Shown here piece after piece: positions 54,260 through 62,151 of a DNA stretch of 64,000 bases; the stretch's first letter is position 1; each line of letters begins with the position of its first letter. The notes under the pieces are model-generated. The model did no database searches. It was not told the DNA's origin and saw only the letters and a list, made by a program, of their open reading frames with translations. Both the position numbers and the translations under genes were made by a program. Source of the stretch: Chryseobacterium aquifrigidense (GTDB lineage Bacteria > Bacteroidota > Bacteroidia > Flavobacteriales > Weeksellaceae). The stretch is from positions 1,239,096 to 1,303,095 of the forward strand of contig NZ_VFPD01000001.1 in the NCBI RefSeq assembly GCF_006716485.1. Direction: 5' to 3'.

Positions 54260-54868
54260 ATGCAAAAATTAGTTGTTTTAAAATCCCGCGCAGTTCCATT
54301 GCCGGCAGAAAATATAGATACAGACCAGATTATTCCGGCTAGATTCCTGAAAAGTATAGACAGAAAAGGGTTCGGAGAGAACCTGTTCAGAGACTGGAGG
54401 TTTAATATTCATACAGGAGAACCCAATCCGGACTTTGTTTTAAACAATCCCAGATTCAGCGGTGAGATTCTTGTGGCAGGAAATAATTTCGGTTGTGGAA
54501 GCAGCCGTGAACATGCAGCCTGGTCTTTAACAGATTATGGGTTTAAAGTAATTGTTTCAAGTTATTTTGCTGATATCTTTAAAGGAAATGCTCTGAATAA
54601 CGGACTTCTTCCTGTTAAAGTTTCCGAAGAATTTTTAAAAGAAATCTTAGAAGGAATCAATGAAAATCCTGATAATGAAATTGCTATTGATGTGGAATTA
54701 CAGTCGATCAGCTTTAAAGATACCACTGAAACCTTTGAACTTGATTCCTATAAAAAAATATGCCTGCTGAACGGTTATGATGATATTGATTTTTTAATCA
54801 GCAGAAAGCAGACGATCACAGAATTTGAATTAAAAACACAAAAAGCAAATGAGCGACAATTATTTTAA
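54260..54868 (+). CDS. leuD: 3-Isopropylmalate dehydratase, small subunit
   Basis: A 202-residue swivel-domain subunit. It has [19 protein letters not shown], the signature [20 protein letters not shown] and [16 protein letters not shown] 54260 is chosen; an in-frame TTG 30 bases upstream sits in the leuC-leuD spacer and adds nothing family-like. Its 3' end overlaps leuB by 20 bases. Confidence 0.96.
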   Translation: MQKLVVLKSRAVPLPAENIDTDQIIPARFLKSIDRKGFGENLFRDWRFNIHTGEPNPDFVLNNPRFSGEILVAGNNFGCGSSREHAAWSLTDYGFKVIVSSYFADIFKGNALNNGLLPVKVSEEFLKEILEGINENPDNEIAIDVELQSISFKDTTETFELDSYKKICLLNGYDDIDFLISRKQTITEFELKTQKANERQLF

Positions 54869-55973
54869 AATCGCGGTCCTTCCAGGAGATGGGATCGGCC
54901 CGGAAATCATCAGTCAAAGCATTAAAATATTAGATGTTATTGCTGAAGTTTTTCAATATAAATTCCATTTTGATTATGGATTAATCGGTGCAGAGGCTAT
55001 TTTTAAAACAGGAAATCCTTTGCCTGAAGAAACACTGAAAATCTGTAAAGAATCTGATGCTGTGCTTTTCGGGGCTATTGGTGATCCGGTTTTTGATAAT
55101 AATCCTGAAGCGAAGGTAAGACCGGAACAGGGATTACTGAAACTTCGTAAAGAGTTAGGATTGTTTGCGAATATCCGTCCCTTGAAAACCTATGCGTCAC
55201 TGATTGATAAAAGTCCACTGAAAAGAGAAATCATTGAAGGCGCTGATATCCAGATTTTCAGAGAACTGGTGAGCGGAATCTATTTCGGTGAAAAATTTAC
55301 AGATCCGGAAGGAGCTTATGCTTATGATGTCTGCAAATACAGTCGTGAAGATATTATTCCAATTGCCCATATGGCGTTTCAGGAAGCTCAGAAAAGAAAG
55401 AAAAAACTTACGCTTATTGATAAAGCCAATGTTCTGGATACTTCCAGATTATGGAGAAAAACATGTCAGGAAATTGCACCGGAATATCCGGATGTACAGC
55501 TGGATTACATGTTTGTAGACAATGCAGCCATGCAGCTGATTCTTAATCCTAAACATTTTGATGTCATTTTAACGGAAAATATGTTTGGTGATATTATTTC
55601 AGATGAAGCAAGTGTGATCGGAGGTTCTATCGGATTATTACCATCGGCTTCAGTAGGAGAGAAGAATGCTTTGTTTGAACCTATTCATGGATCATATCCA
55701 CAGGCAAAAGGAAAAGGAATTGCCAATCCTGTTGCCTCTATTTTAAGTGTGGCCATGATGTTGGATCATCTTAATTTACAGGCAGCAGCAGATAAATTAA
55801 GACAGTCTGTAGAACATGCTATTGAAAATAAGTATGTCACGATTGATCTTAACACCAAACAATATTACTCAACAAGTGAAGTGGGAAGCTTTATTGCCGA
55901 CCATATCAGATATTCCGAGAAGTCCTATTACAATTTTGAAAATATCAAGATAGGAAAATCCACCATTGTATAG
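54849..55973 (+). CDS. leuB: 3-Isopropylmalate dehydrogenase
   Basis: A 374-residue NAD-dependent decarboxylating dehydrogenase. It has [28 protein letters not shown], the substrate motif [26 protein letters not shown], and the metal/NAD motifs [25 protein letters not shown] and [19 protein letters not shown]. It converts 3-isopropylmalate to 2-ketoisocaproate. The last gene of the leu operon, followed by a terminator. Confidence 0.97.
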   Translation: MSDNYFKIAVLPGDGIGPEIISQSIKILDVIAEVFQYKFHFDYGLIGAEAIFKTGNPLPEETLKICKESDAVLFGAIGDPVFDNNPEAKVRPEQGLLKLRKELGLFANIRPLKTYASLIDKSPLKREIIEGADIQIFRELVSGIYFGEKFTDPEGAYAYDVCKYSREDIIPIAHMAFQEAQKRKKKLTLIDKANVLDTSRLWRKTCQEIAPEYPDVQLDYMFVDNAAMQLILNPKHFDVILTENMFGDIISDEASVIGGSIGLLPSASVGEKNALFEPIHGSYPQAKGKGIANPVASILSVAMMLDHLNLQAAADKLRQSVEHAIENKYVTIDLNTKQYYSTSEVGSFIADHIRYSEKSYYNFENIKIGKSTIV

Positions 55974-56002
55974 AAACAAAAGTTCAGTTAGATAGTTAGA
56001 AA

Positions 56003-56042
56003 GAAAAGTTCCGCCTCATATGAGACGGAACTTTTCGTTTTT
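56003..56042. terminator. Terminator after leuB
   Basis: Stem AAAAGTTCCGCCTCA (56004-56018) with TGAGACGGAACTTTT (56021-56035), one mismatch, then a T-rich tail. It lies 30 bases after the leuB stop. Confidence 0.8.
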
Positions 56043-56070
56043 CATTATAAATAAAGCCTTAGGAGCCCTT

Positions 56071-56256
56071 TTATTTTTTTGTATTATCCGTTTTTCCTGA
56101 TTTGTTTTTGGAAGACTTCTGAATATCTTCTTTATCAATATCAGGCGGATTGGTCTTTTTTGAGGCTGCAGGAATATTCTGGAAATCCTGATTTTGCTTT
56201 TGGGTTTCTGCGGTATTGGCAGATTCTTTCCTGTTGGTTTTTCCTTTTGTATCCAT
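56071..56256 (-). CDS. Small hydrophilic protein of unknown function
   Basis: A 61-residue, Lys-, Asn- and Gln-rich protein without hydrophobic segments (DTKGKTNRKESANTAETQK, IDKEDIQKSSKNKSGKTD). It is probably intrinsically disordered. Short proteins of this type are present as single genes in Chryseobacterium-like genomes, but I know no function. The low complexity makes a chance reading frame possible. Confidence 0.5.
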   Translation of the reverse strand: MDTKGKTNRKESANTAETQKQNQDFQNIPAASKKTNPPDIDKEDIQKSSKNKSGKTDNTKK

Positions 56257-56328
56257 GACTTTGAATTTTAAATTTCAACAATATGAATACTATCATTCAA
56301 AGGGTTTGCCAAACAGAAATATTTTCTT

Positions 56329-56934
56329 CTAAAGTCCCAGAATACCTATTTTTCCGGTTTTGTCTTCTATTTCATAATTCAAAGCCTTGGCCAGAACAAA
56401 AACATTATTCAGGTTTTCCATCAGCTGTTTACGACCTTCTGTTCTCAACTGATTCTGATCAATTGATTTTTCAGCTGTTTCCTTAGCTTTAGCGGTAACG
56501 TTTTTAATGTCTTTTTCCGAGATTCTGTTAATAAAAGAATCATCCAGAGATTGGATTTCAACACTTGGAGTAATTCTGATCTCAGCATCAGGAAGCTCGG
56601 TAATAATAAGCTTTTTGTTGATGGAATCTACTTCGATCTTCATTTTATTAAGATCATACGAAACTTGCGCATTGGTTTTGGTATAAGTAATAATGCTGTT
56701 GCTGGAAATTTCCTTCCCAAAAACTTCATAGCCCATTTTGGTTTTCTGCATACTGGAGGTATTCTGTTCCATCACCACCATTTTATTCATCTTGGAAATT
56801 TGATTGGTCAGAATATAATAATCTGACTTTTCAGTTTTATTCCCAAGATTCAGGCAGGACTTCAGACCAAAAAACAGCAGCACCATCGCGCCGGCTCCCG
56901 CTGCAAAGGATAATATTGTTCTATAATTTCTCAA
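56329..56934 (-). CDS. DUF4230 family membrane-anchored protein
   Basis: A 201-residue protein with an N-terminal membrane anchor (ILSFAAGAGAMVLLFFGLKSC) and an extracytoplasmic beta-rich domain (YYILTNQISKMNKMVVMEQNTSS, SIITYTKTNAQVSYDLNKM, LIITELPDAEIRITPSVE) with a C-terminal helix. This matches the DUF4230 pattern; the function is unknown. It begins 3 bases after the thioredoxin-like gene, in one operon with the pyrophosphohydrolase gene. Confidence 0.75.
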   Translation of the reverse strand: MRNYRTILSFAAGAGAMVLLFFGLKSCLNLGNKTEKSDYYILTNQISKMNKMVVMEQNTSSMQKTKMGYEVFGKEISSNSIITYTKTNAQVSYDLNKMKIEVDSINKKLIITELPDAEIRITPSVEIQSLDDSFINRISEKDIKNVTAKAKETAEKSIDQNQLRTEGRKQLMENLNNVFVLAKALNYEIEDKTGKIGILGL

Positions 56935-56937
56935 AAT

Positions 56938-57501
56938 CTATTTAAAAATTTCTTTAATGACAGACGAATCGTTCTTTTTAAGAATTTGAACCAAATCCCT
57001 TTCAATATATCCTGTCGTAGGCATTTCGATAATTCTGCCTACTTCTTTTCCATATCTTTTCAGGATAATGGTAGGAACTTTCTGAAGATTGTAAAGACTT
57101 TCATCCCCGGTAGGAGATTCCTTCTTACGGTTAACAGCAATAATATTCAATTTACTCTCCGGATAACTTACGGCTTCCAATATTTTAATCAGTCTTGGAA
57201 AATCTCTGTGGCTGTCTTCACACCAGGTTCCCATGAAAACAATAATGTCATAAGTACCGATTTTCTCTTTTTTTAATTCACTGACTGCTTTTTGGTCAAG
57301 AACATACTCATCATGTTCCTTTACATACCAATCTGCATAAGGAGCTTTCAAAAACTGCTCTTTCAATTGGTTTCCTAAAAGCATTTTGCCATCATTCTGA
57401 GTTTCAACTTCACGGTTTACCACTACTTTTTGTGCAGTAAGCTGTTGTGCAGCTAAAAATAAGCTTGAAAAGGCAACAATATTGGTAATAAATTTTTTCA
57501 T
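56938..57501 (-). CDS. Exported thioredoxin-like protein with a one-Cys active site
   Basis: A 187-residue protein with a signal peptide (KKFITNIVAFSSLFLAAQQLTA, then QKV). The thioredoxin fold (about residues 75-180) has IVFMGTWCEDSHRDFPRLIKIL and the cis-Pro segment LQKVPTIILKRYGKEVGRI. The site reads WCEDS in place of WCxxC, so only one Cys remains and classical disulfide exchange is unlikely. It could act in protein-glutathione-like or chaperone-like chemistry in the periplasm. It lies 3 bases after the pyrophosphohydrolase gene. Confidence 0.85.
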   Translation of the reverse strand: MKKFITNIVAFSSLFLAAQQLTAQKVVVNREVETQNDGKMLLGNQLKEQFLKAPYADWYVKEHDEYVLDQKAVSELKKEKIGTYDIIVFMGTWCEDSHRDFPRLIKILEAVSYPESKLNIIAVNRKKESPTGDESLYNLQKVPTIILKRYGKEVGRIIEMPTTGYIERDLVQILKKNDSSVIKEIFK

Positions 57502-57504
57502 ATT

Positions 57505-57972
57505 TTATTTTTCGATAATTGATTTTAAATCAGCAGGAGAGTAGTATTTGTTTTTTAATACTTTATGATCTGCCTGTCTGTAAACATTGAATTTTTCTCC
57601 GGACTTTTCATAAAAAGATTCTACTTCCTTTTCTTTGTAAAATTCTACAGTTTCTTTCGCCTGTTCTTCATTATCACACGCTTTCGACATATTGGAACGT
57701 TGAACTTCGTTGAATAGCTCTACAAATTTGTTGCCAAGTCCGAATTCCAGTACAGCACCACTTAATACATACTGAAGATCACACAATGCATCTGCAATTT
57801 CTACAATATTATTATCTGCAATGGCTTGCTTCAGTTCGTTTAATTCTTCCTGTAAAAGTTCTACTCTAAGATTGCATCTTTCTGGTGAAGGAATTTGTGG
57901 GGTATCTAAAATAGGGGCTTTGAAAGTAGTATGGAATTCTGCTACTTGGTTCAGACTATCAATTTTATCCAT
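57505..57972 (-). CDS. MazG/HisE-like nucleoside triphosphate pyrophosphohydrolase
   Basis: A 155-residue all-alpha protein. The metal-binding pattern is RVELLQEELNELKQAI (ExxE) followed by NIVEIADALCDLQYVLSG (ExxD), typical of the all-alpha NTP pyrophosphatase fold, then FNEVQRSNMSKA with the conserved Asn and Lys. It probably removes noncanonical or surplus NTPs. ATG 57972 is chosen; an in-frame TTG at 57993 falls inside a TATCTTTG promoter element (57991-57998, minus strand). It heads the three-gene operon with thioredoxin-like and DUF4230 genes. Confidence 0.88.
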   Translation of the reverse strand: MDKIDSLNQVAEFHTTFKAPILDTPQIPSPERCNLRVELLQEELNELKQAIADNNIVEIADALCDLQYVLSGAVLEFGLGNKFVELFNEVQRSNMSKACDNEEQAKETVEFYKEKEVESFYEKSGEKFNVYRQADHKVLKNKYYSPADLKSIIEK

Positions 57973-57990
57973 GAATTTTTTTATTTCCCA

Positions 57991-57998
57991 CAAAGATA
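57991..57998 (-). promoter_or_regulatory. Candidate -7 element of the pyrophosphohydrolase operon
   Basis: The minus strand reads TATCTTTG, 18 bases before the ATG at 57972, so the leader is short. It overlaps and argues against the TTG start. Confidence 0.5.
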
Positions 57999-58094
57999 GA
58001 AAAGGATTTGTAAAATGTGAAATGTACGGGGACTAAATGTGTGAATAAAGAATTGTAGGGAAATTCTTCAAACCAAAATTTAATCTGTAAAGTC

Positions 58095-58132
58095 AAAAAA
58101 AACCACAACTATAAAAATTGTGGTTTTACTAT
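58095..58132 (-). terminator. Terminator after the putative immunity gene
   Basis: Stem AAAACCACAA (58099-58108) with TTGTGGTTTT (58118-58127), bordered on the minus strand by a T-run. It is 22 bases after the stop of the gene at 58155 and separates it from the pyrophosphohydrolase operon. Confidence 0.75.
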
Positions 58133-58154
58133 GACATATTTTAATTCTATTCAA

Positions 58155-58574
58155 TTATTGTAATTGCTCATATTTCCAGACTCCGGAGATGGTCAATATC
58201 ATCAGTCCCGGTTGTTTTTCTCCATAGCTGAACACACAGATATATTTTGAATGACAGGAAGAACAATCTGTTCCAAAATACAAAGTGGGCAGATTATTAA
58301 CAGTCAATTCTCCGAAATGAAACATGCTCCGAGAGGTTCCGTTGACGATTCCTTGTTGTAACAGTTCATCTTTAGATAATACTTTATCTTCATGATAAAG
58401 CTGCAGAACAGGAAATCCTGATGCATAAGGTCCTATCGTAATTGTGTTTTGGTTTCCGCAATGAGAGCACGTGAAAATTGTTGTTGCTGATGGAAGTGCC
58501 TCATCATTGATAAAGGAGCTTTTTTCAACAGGAACTTTTCCGGTAATGTTTATTTTTTCTGATATCGAATACAT
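58155..58574 (-). CDS. Small Cys-pair protein, candidate immunity partner of the TNT lipoprotein
   Basis: A 139-residue cytoplasmic protein with no signal peptide. Two Cys pairs, FTCSHCGNQNTI (CxxC, about residue 35) and GTDCSSCHSKYICVF (CxxC near 108), suggest a zinc ribbon. The rest looks like a small beta-rich domain. No known family was recognised. It lies 10 bases after the TNT-domain lipoprotein gene in the same direction with a shared terminator, the layout of a toxin-immunity pair. The immunity role is inferred from position alone; it could be an unrelated zinc-binding protein. Confidence 0.6.
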   Translation of the reverse strand: MYSISEKINITGKVPVEKSSFINDEALPSATTIFTCSHCGNQNTITIGPYASGFPVLQLYHEDKVLSKDELLQQGIVNGTSRSMFHFGELTVNNLPTLYFGTDCSSCHSKYICVFSYGEKQPGLMILTISGVWKYEQLQ

Positions 58575-58584
58575 CTGAGTTAAT

Positions 58585-59298
58585 TTATGGCTGAATAACC
58601 GTGCCTGCTAAGTTAGGATATTTTCCGCTGGGACTTTTCTTAATGGTAATTTTAATATACCCTTCTTCTGCCAGCTTATTCCAGGTTTTCTGATAGCCTG
58701 TATTGATATCGACAGGAATTTTCCACATCGTTTGTTTTCCTTTTCCTGCCTGGCTGAACCAAGGAATGATGTCTGCTGTCTGTGTTTTAAACTGCATAGA
58801 ATTATTCAAAACATCAATTTCATAATAAAAATCGTATTTGTCTTCCGGTTGATTTAGTGCTCTCTGTGTAAAGGTATAGGTGTATCCATTGATGATAGGG
58901 CTTGTGAAACTTCCTCCCAGTGTAGGAATTCCGGTACCATTATAACTACCGACAGCTCCGCTGTATCTGTCAAACTTCTGTCCAACCTGTAAAGGAACAT
59001 CATCAACAATATTATAACCTCCGTTGGCAGGCGGCCATCCTCCATTTAAATTATTGGCCTTAAAAAGTGATTCCAGCTCACTCCATTGGCCTCTTTTGTA
59101 TAAATCATAAGCTTGATTTTTAAGCGCCTGGCTCACCGAATTATTGGGATCATAAGTTACGGCCAGTTCATCAGCGTTTTTGTAGAATACCGTGGTGACA
59201 TCCGGGTTAGTGTTGGGTTCCTCATCTCTATCTGAATTACAGGCAACCGAGAGCGAAGTAATGGCTAAAAAAAATAAGTACTTAAATAAATGTTTCAT
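58585..59298 (-). CDS. Lipoprotein with TNT-type NAD glycohydrolase toxin domain
   Basis: A 237-residue lipoprotein. The signal peptide LFKYLFFLAITSLSVAC ends in a lipobox (SVAC). The C-terminal domain (about residues 88-235) follows the TNT signature in order: GGWPPANGGYN, GQKFDRYSGAVGSYNGTG, IPTLGGSFTSP, TQRALNQPE, YYEIDVL, IIPWFSQAGKGKQ and LAEEGYIKI. Arg in DRY, Tyr in GSY, Arg in QRAL and Gln in GKQ align by order with the NAD-binding and catalytic positions described for TNT of M. tuberculosis CpnT. TNT toxins hydrolyse NAD in target cells. Here it is lipid-anchored, without a secretion-system tail. It is followed by a candidate immunity gene. Confidence 0.75.
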   Translation of the reverse strand: MKHLFKYLFFLAITSLSVACNSDRDEEPNTNPDVTTVFYKNADELAVTYDPNNSVSQALKNQAYDLYKRGQWSELESLFKANNLNGGWPPANGGYNIVDDVPLQVGQKFDRYSGAVGSYNGTGIPTLGGSFTSPIINGYTYTFTQRALNQPEDKYDFYYEIDVLNNSMQFKTQTADIIPWFSQAGKGKQTMWKIPVDINTGYQKTWNKLAEEGYIKITIKKSPSGKYPNLAGTVIQP

Positions 59299-59750
59299 AT
59301 AAAAATTTTAAATTGTTTAAAATGATAGAGGTATGAGAAGGGATACCTTTTGAAACATTATTTTCTTTAGAAAGATCTTAAGTGTGAATATTATTAATGA
59401 TCAGTCGGTAACAGATGTTGCAGAACTGAAATTTGTTTTAATAATATTCTTTTCAGACAGTAAATTATCGAAACAGCAATTCACGCCAAAATAAAATCAA
59501 AAGAAGCAATTGCATCCGGTGTCTTAAAAACGGCCTGGAGCTCCCTTAAATACAATCTGGGTAAACGGTACAATAAAATATTGCTATGCGATAAATTTAA
59601 ATCAAAAAACTCATATACTGGTTATTTTGACTAGAATAAATTGTTATTTTGAAATTAATTTTAACAATAAATGTGTTTACGCTAATATTTTTCATTTAAA
59701 TCAACGAAAAAAGCTGCCCGAATGAGCAGCTTTTGTTTCAAGTTTATTTT
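59299..59750. other. Gap with a possible gene remnant
   Basis: This 452-base stretch has no complete gene. Positions 59464-59634 are open in one plus frame without a start codon and read like protein (ETAIHAKIKSKEAIASG, then VLKTAWSSLKYNLGKRYNK), so may be the 3' remnant of a lost gene. The right end carries the terminator of the following metalloprotease gene. Confidence 0.35.
59707..59736 (-). terminator. Terminator after metalloprotease 1
   Basis: Stem AAAAGCTGC (59709-59717) with GCAGCTTTT (59726-59734) lies 17 bases beyond the minus-strand stop codon and is followed on that strand by a T-run. Confidence 0.75.
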
Positions 59751-61970
59751 TTATTTTTTAATGAATTGTTTTGTAAATCCCGGGATCTGGATGATGTAAG
59801 TTCCATTGGTTAGTTTATTTACATTGACCGTTCCACTTTCAAGATTTCCTCCACTTACAAGCCTGCCGGACATGTCGTAGATTTTATATTCTTCATTACT
59901 GGTATTGGTAAGGGTAAGAATACTTTTTACAGGATTGGGATACAGTTTGATTTCGGTTGAAAATGGAGCAGCATCATCATTAGAATTTTTTACAGAAATA
60001 CTGGCATTATTGATATCAAAGAAAATATGATTGCTTCCTTTGATCATTATTCTTCCGGAGTTTGTTAAAGTCTCAGGAATTGTAATACTCTCCGAACCGT
60101 CATTAGGAGTTCCTGTCAAAAGTGCTACCCATGTGTTGCCGTTATCTGTTGACCAGAGAATATCTACATTAGCTGTATTCACGCCATTCGCTGTAGTTCC
60201 TGCTACATCCCATGTAACTGTTTGTGAACTTCCTTTTACATAAGAAACTGCTGTGTTTTGTGAGGTGATCATAAACGGCCCGGCTGCCGGATCCACTGTT
60301 AGTCTTACATCATCGGAATTGTTACCTCCACCTCCGGCTTTATTATCGCGAACAGTGAGTCTGAAATTCAAGGTTCTGGCTACGGAAGGTAGAGCTTCGA
60401 CATCTATTTCTGTTCCTGCGGTTTTGAAAGCGCCTGCCAAAATGGAAGACATTGCAGGAAAATACCTTACCGGAGAAGCTGAAGGCGTCCACGATCTGAA
60501 TATCGGCCCTTGAATTTTTGATTCCTTCGCTGCAGAATTTGCTCCCGTTTCAGAAGAAGTTCCTTTATCCATCTGTTCCCAGATATAAGTAAGCGGGTCT
60601 CCATCTGTATCAGTTCCTGATCCGGTAAGCATAAAAGGAGTACTTTTAGGAATAATATAATCCGGACCTGCATTGGCTGTAGGAATTGAGTTTCCGGTAG
60701 CGGTATTTACAGAACATGCTTTTGCTTTGATATTATTGGTGATCTGTTCGATGCTTATGGCATGAAAAAACGGATCTGAGTGATTCTGAACATCATAATT
60801 GGTAACACCGGCATATCCCATAATAGTAGACCCTGAACCTGGTTCTACGGCCTTTAAGTCCATTTCAACACGGTAAGAAGATGTATGATTTCCACCGAAC
60901 TGATGTCCCATTTCATGAGCAACAAAATCTATATCAAACGTGTCGCCCGAAGGATGACCGTTGGCCGGAGAAGTATATCCGCTTCCTTTATAGCTGCTTG
61001 GGTAGGTGATGCCCTGATTTTGGTAAGTAGACATGTCATTGTCACAGATACATCCGATACATCCTGCATTACCGCCGCCGCCATCTCTGCCGAAAAGATG
61101 TCCTATGTCAAAATTATTATTTCCGATGGATGAGCTCAGATTGTTCATCAGCTCCAGATTCCAGTTTTTCATTTGTGAAGAGGGAGAATAAGGGTCTGTA
61201 GCGGCATTGGTGTAAATAAGATCATCATTATTGGCAATCAGGATCATTCTCGCTGCAAAATCATTTTCAAAAATACCATTCACGCGGGTCATCGTGTTAT
61301 TCATGGCGGCTAAAGCCTGAGCTTTTGTTCCTCCAAAATAAGAGGCGTATTCTCCTGTACAGGAAAGGGCAAGTCTGAACGTTCTTAGGATAGCATCATC
61401 TACATTTTTATGGGTTAGGACGCTTGAATTACCTTTTTTGGCAGCATCTAAAACTGTACATTCAAGTTTATTCAAATGGTCTTTGCTGTCAGATCTTTTA
61501 TAAATAATATAAGTGGAAAGGTCTGTGGTATAAGGCTGAATAAAAACGGCAGATTTATCTCCATGGATTTCCATAGAAGATAATCCTAAAGGAGAAATGC
61601 TGAAATAAACTTTTGAGGCAGGATTTTTTATACTTTCACCAATATAAGATTTGATATCCGGATATTTAGAAGCAAGTTCCGGATCAAAATTAGAATTTTC
61701 CGTTACGTTGAAATTTTCCATTTTCCCTGTTGAATCGGGAAAAGAGATAATGACTTCGGATTTCTCTGCTAATCTTTTTGGAGCCTTTGCTAATACATTT
61801 TTTAATCCAGTCATATTCAGGTGAAAAAGCTGCGGATTTTTAAAAGCTGACATGTTTTCAAAAACGGGAGAGGAAATTTTGATGGAGCTGGAAGTCCATA
61901 AACGATCGGTCTGTGCAAAAGAAATACCTGACAATGTGAGCATTCCCGTCATCAATAATTGTTTTTTCAC
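59751..61970 (-). CDS. Secreted reprolysin-like (M12B) zinc metalloprotease with T9SS sorting domain
   Basis: A 739-residue preproprotein. The signal peptide (KKQLLMTGMLTLSGISFA, then QTD) and a propeptide of about 175 residues precede the metalloprotease domain (about 195-425), which has the zinc motif VAHEMGHQFGGNH at about residues 351-363 and the Met-turn SGSTIMGYAG. Ig-like and cohesin-like beta modules follow (FMLTGSGTDTDGDPLTYIWEQMD, VDILWSTDNGNTWVALLTG). The final 75 residues hold the type A sorting signal (EIKLYPNPVKSILTL, KQFIKK end). It cleaves extracellular proteins after export by T9SS. It is paralogous and adjacent to the gene at the right edge. Confidence 0.94.
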   Translation of the reverse strand: MKKQLLMTGMLTLSGISFAQTDRLWTSSSIKISSPVFENMSAFKNPQLFHLNMTGLKNVLAKAPKRLAEKSEVIISFPDSTGKMENFNVTENSNFDPELASKYPDIKSYIGESIKNPASKVYFSISPLGLSSMEIHGDKSAVFIQPYTTDLSTYIIYKRSDSKDHLNKLECTVLDAAKKGNSSVLTHKNVDDAILRTFRLALSCTGEYASYFGGTKAQALAAMNNTMTRVNGIFENDFAARMILIANNDDLIYTNAATDPYSPSSQMKNWNLELMNNLSSSIGNNNFDIGHLFGRDGGGGNAGCIGCICDNDMSTYQNQGITYPSSYKGSGYTSPANGHPSGDTFDIDFVAHEMGHQFGGNHTSSYRVEMDLKAVEPGSGSTIMGYAGVTNYDVQNHSDPFFHAISIEQITNNIKAKACSVNTATGNSIPTANAGPDYIIPKSTPFMLTGSGTDTDGDPLTYIWEQMDKGTSSETGANSAAKESKIQGPIFRSWTPSASPVRYFPAMSSILAGAFKTAGTEIDVEALPSVARTLNFRLTVRDNKAGGGGNNSDDVRLTVDPAAGPFMITSQNTAVSYVKGSSQTVTWDVAGTTANGVNTANVDILWSTDNGNTWVALLTGTPNDGSESITIPETLTNSGRIMIKGSNHIFFDINNASISVKNSNDDAAPFSTEIKLYPNPVKSILTLTNTSNEEYKIYDMSGRLVSGGNLESGTVNVNKLTNGTYIIQIPGFTKQFIKK

Positions 61971-62088
61971 TTAAATGTATTTTCAGCAAAAATAGTAAAA
62001 AACTCAGTGAAAATGCATTCTTGAAATATATTTTTTGCCTGCCATCTCCATACGGAAAAAAAGAGGAGAGCGTAAAAGATTATAAAAA

Positions 62089-62119
62089 AGAAAAACCGTT
62101 CTATGCAGAACGGTTTTTC
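62089..62119 (-). terminator. Terminator after metalloprotease 2
   Basis: Stem AAAAACCGTTCT (62091-62102) with AGAACGGTTTTT (62107-62118), four-base loop. It lies 34 bases after the stop of the gene at 62152 and precedes the start of metalloprotease 1. Confidence 0.8.
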
Positions 62120-62151
62120 CCATCGTTTAATTTTAAAAAGTGTATTAATTA

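Noticed and set aside
60031..60513. Antisense open frames within metalloprotease 1 (and similar ones at 63023-63694 in metalloprotease 2)
   Set aside because: They mirror the codon structure of the repeated beta modules and have the same relative positions in both paralogues, as shadows would.
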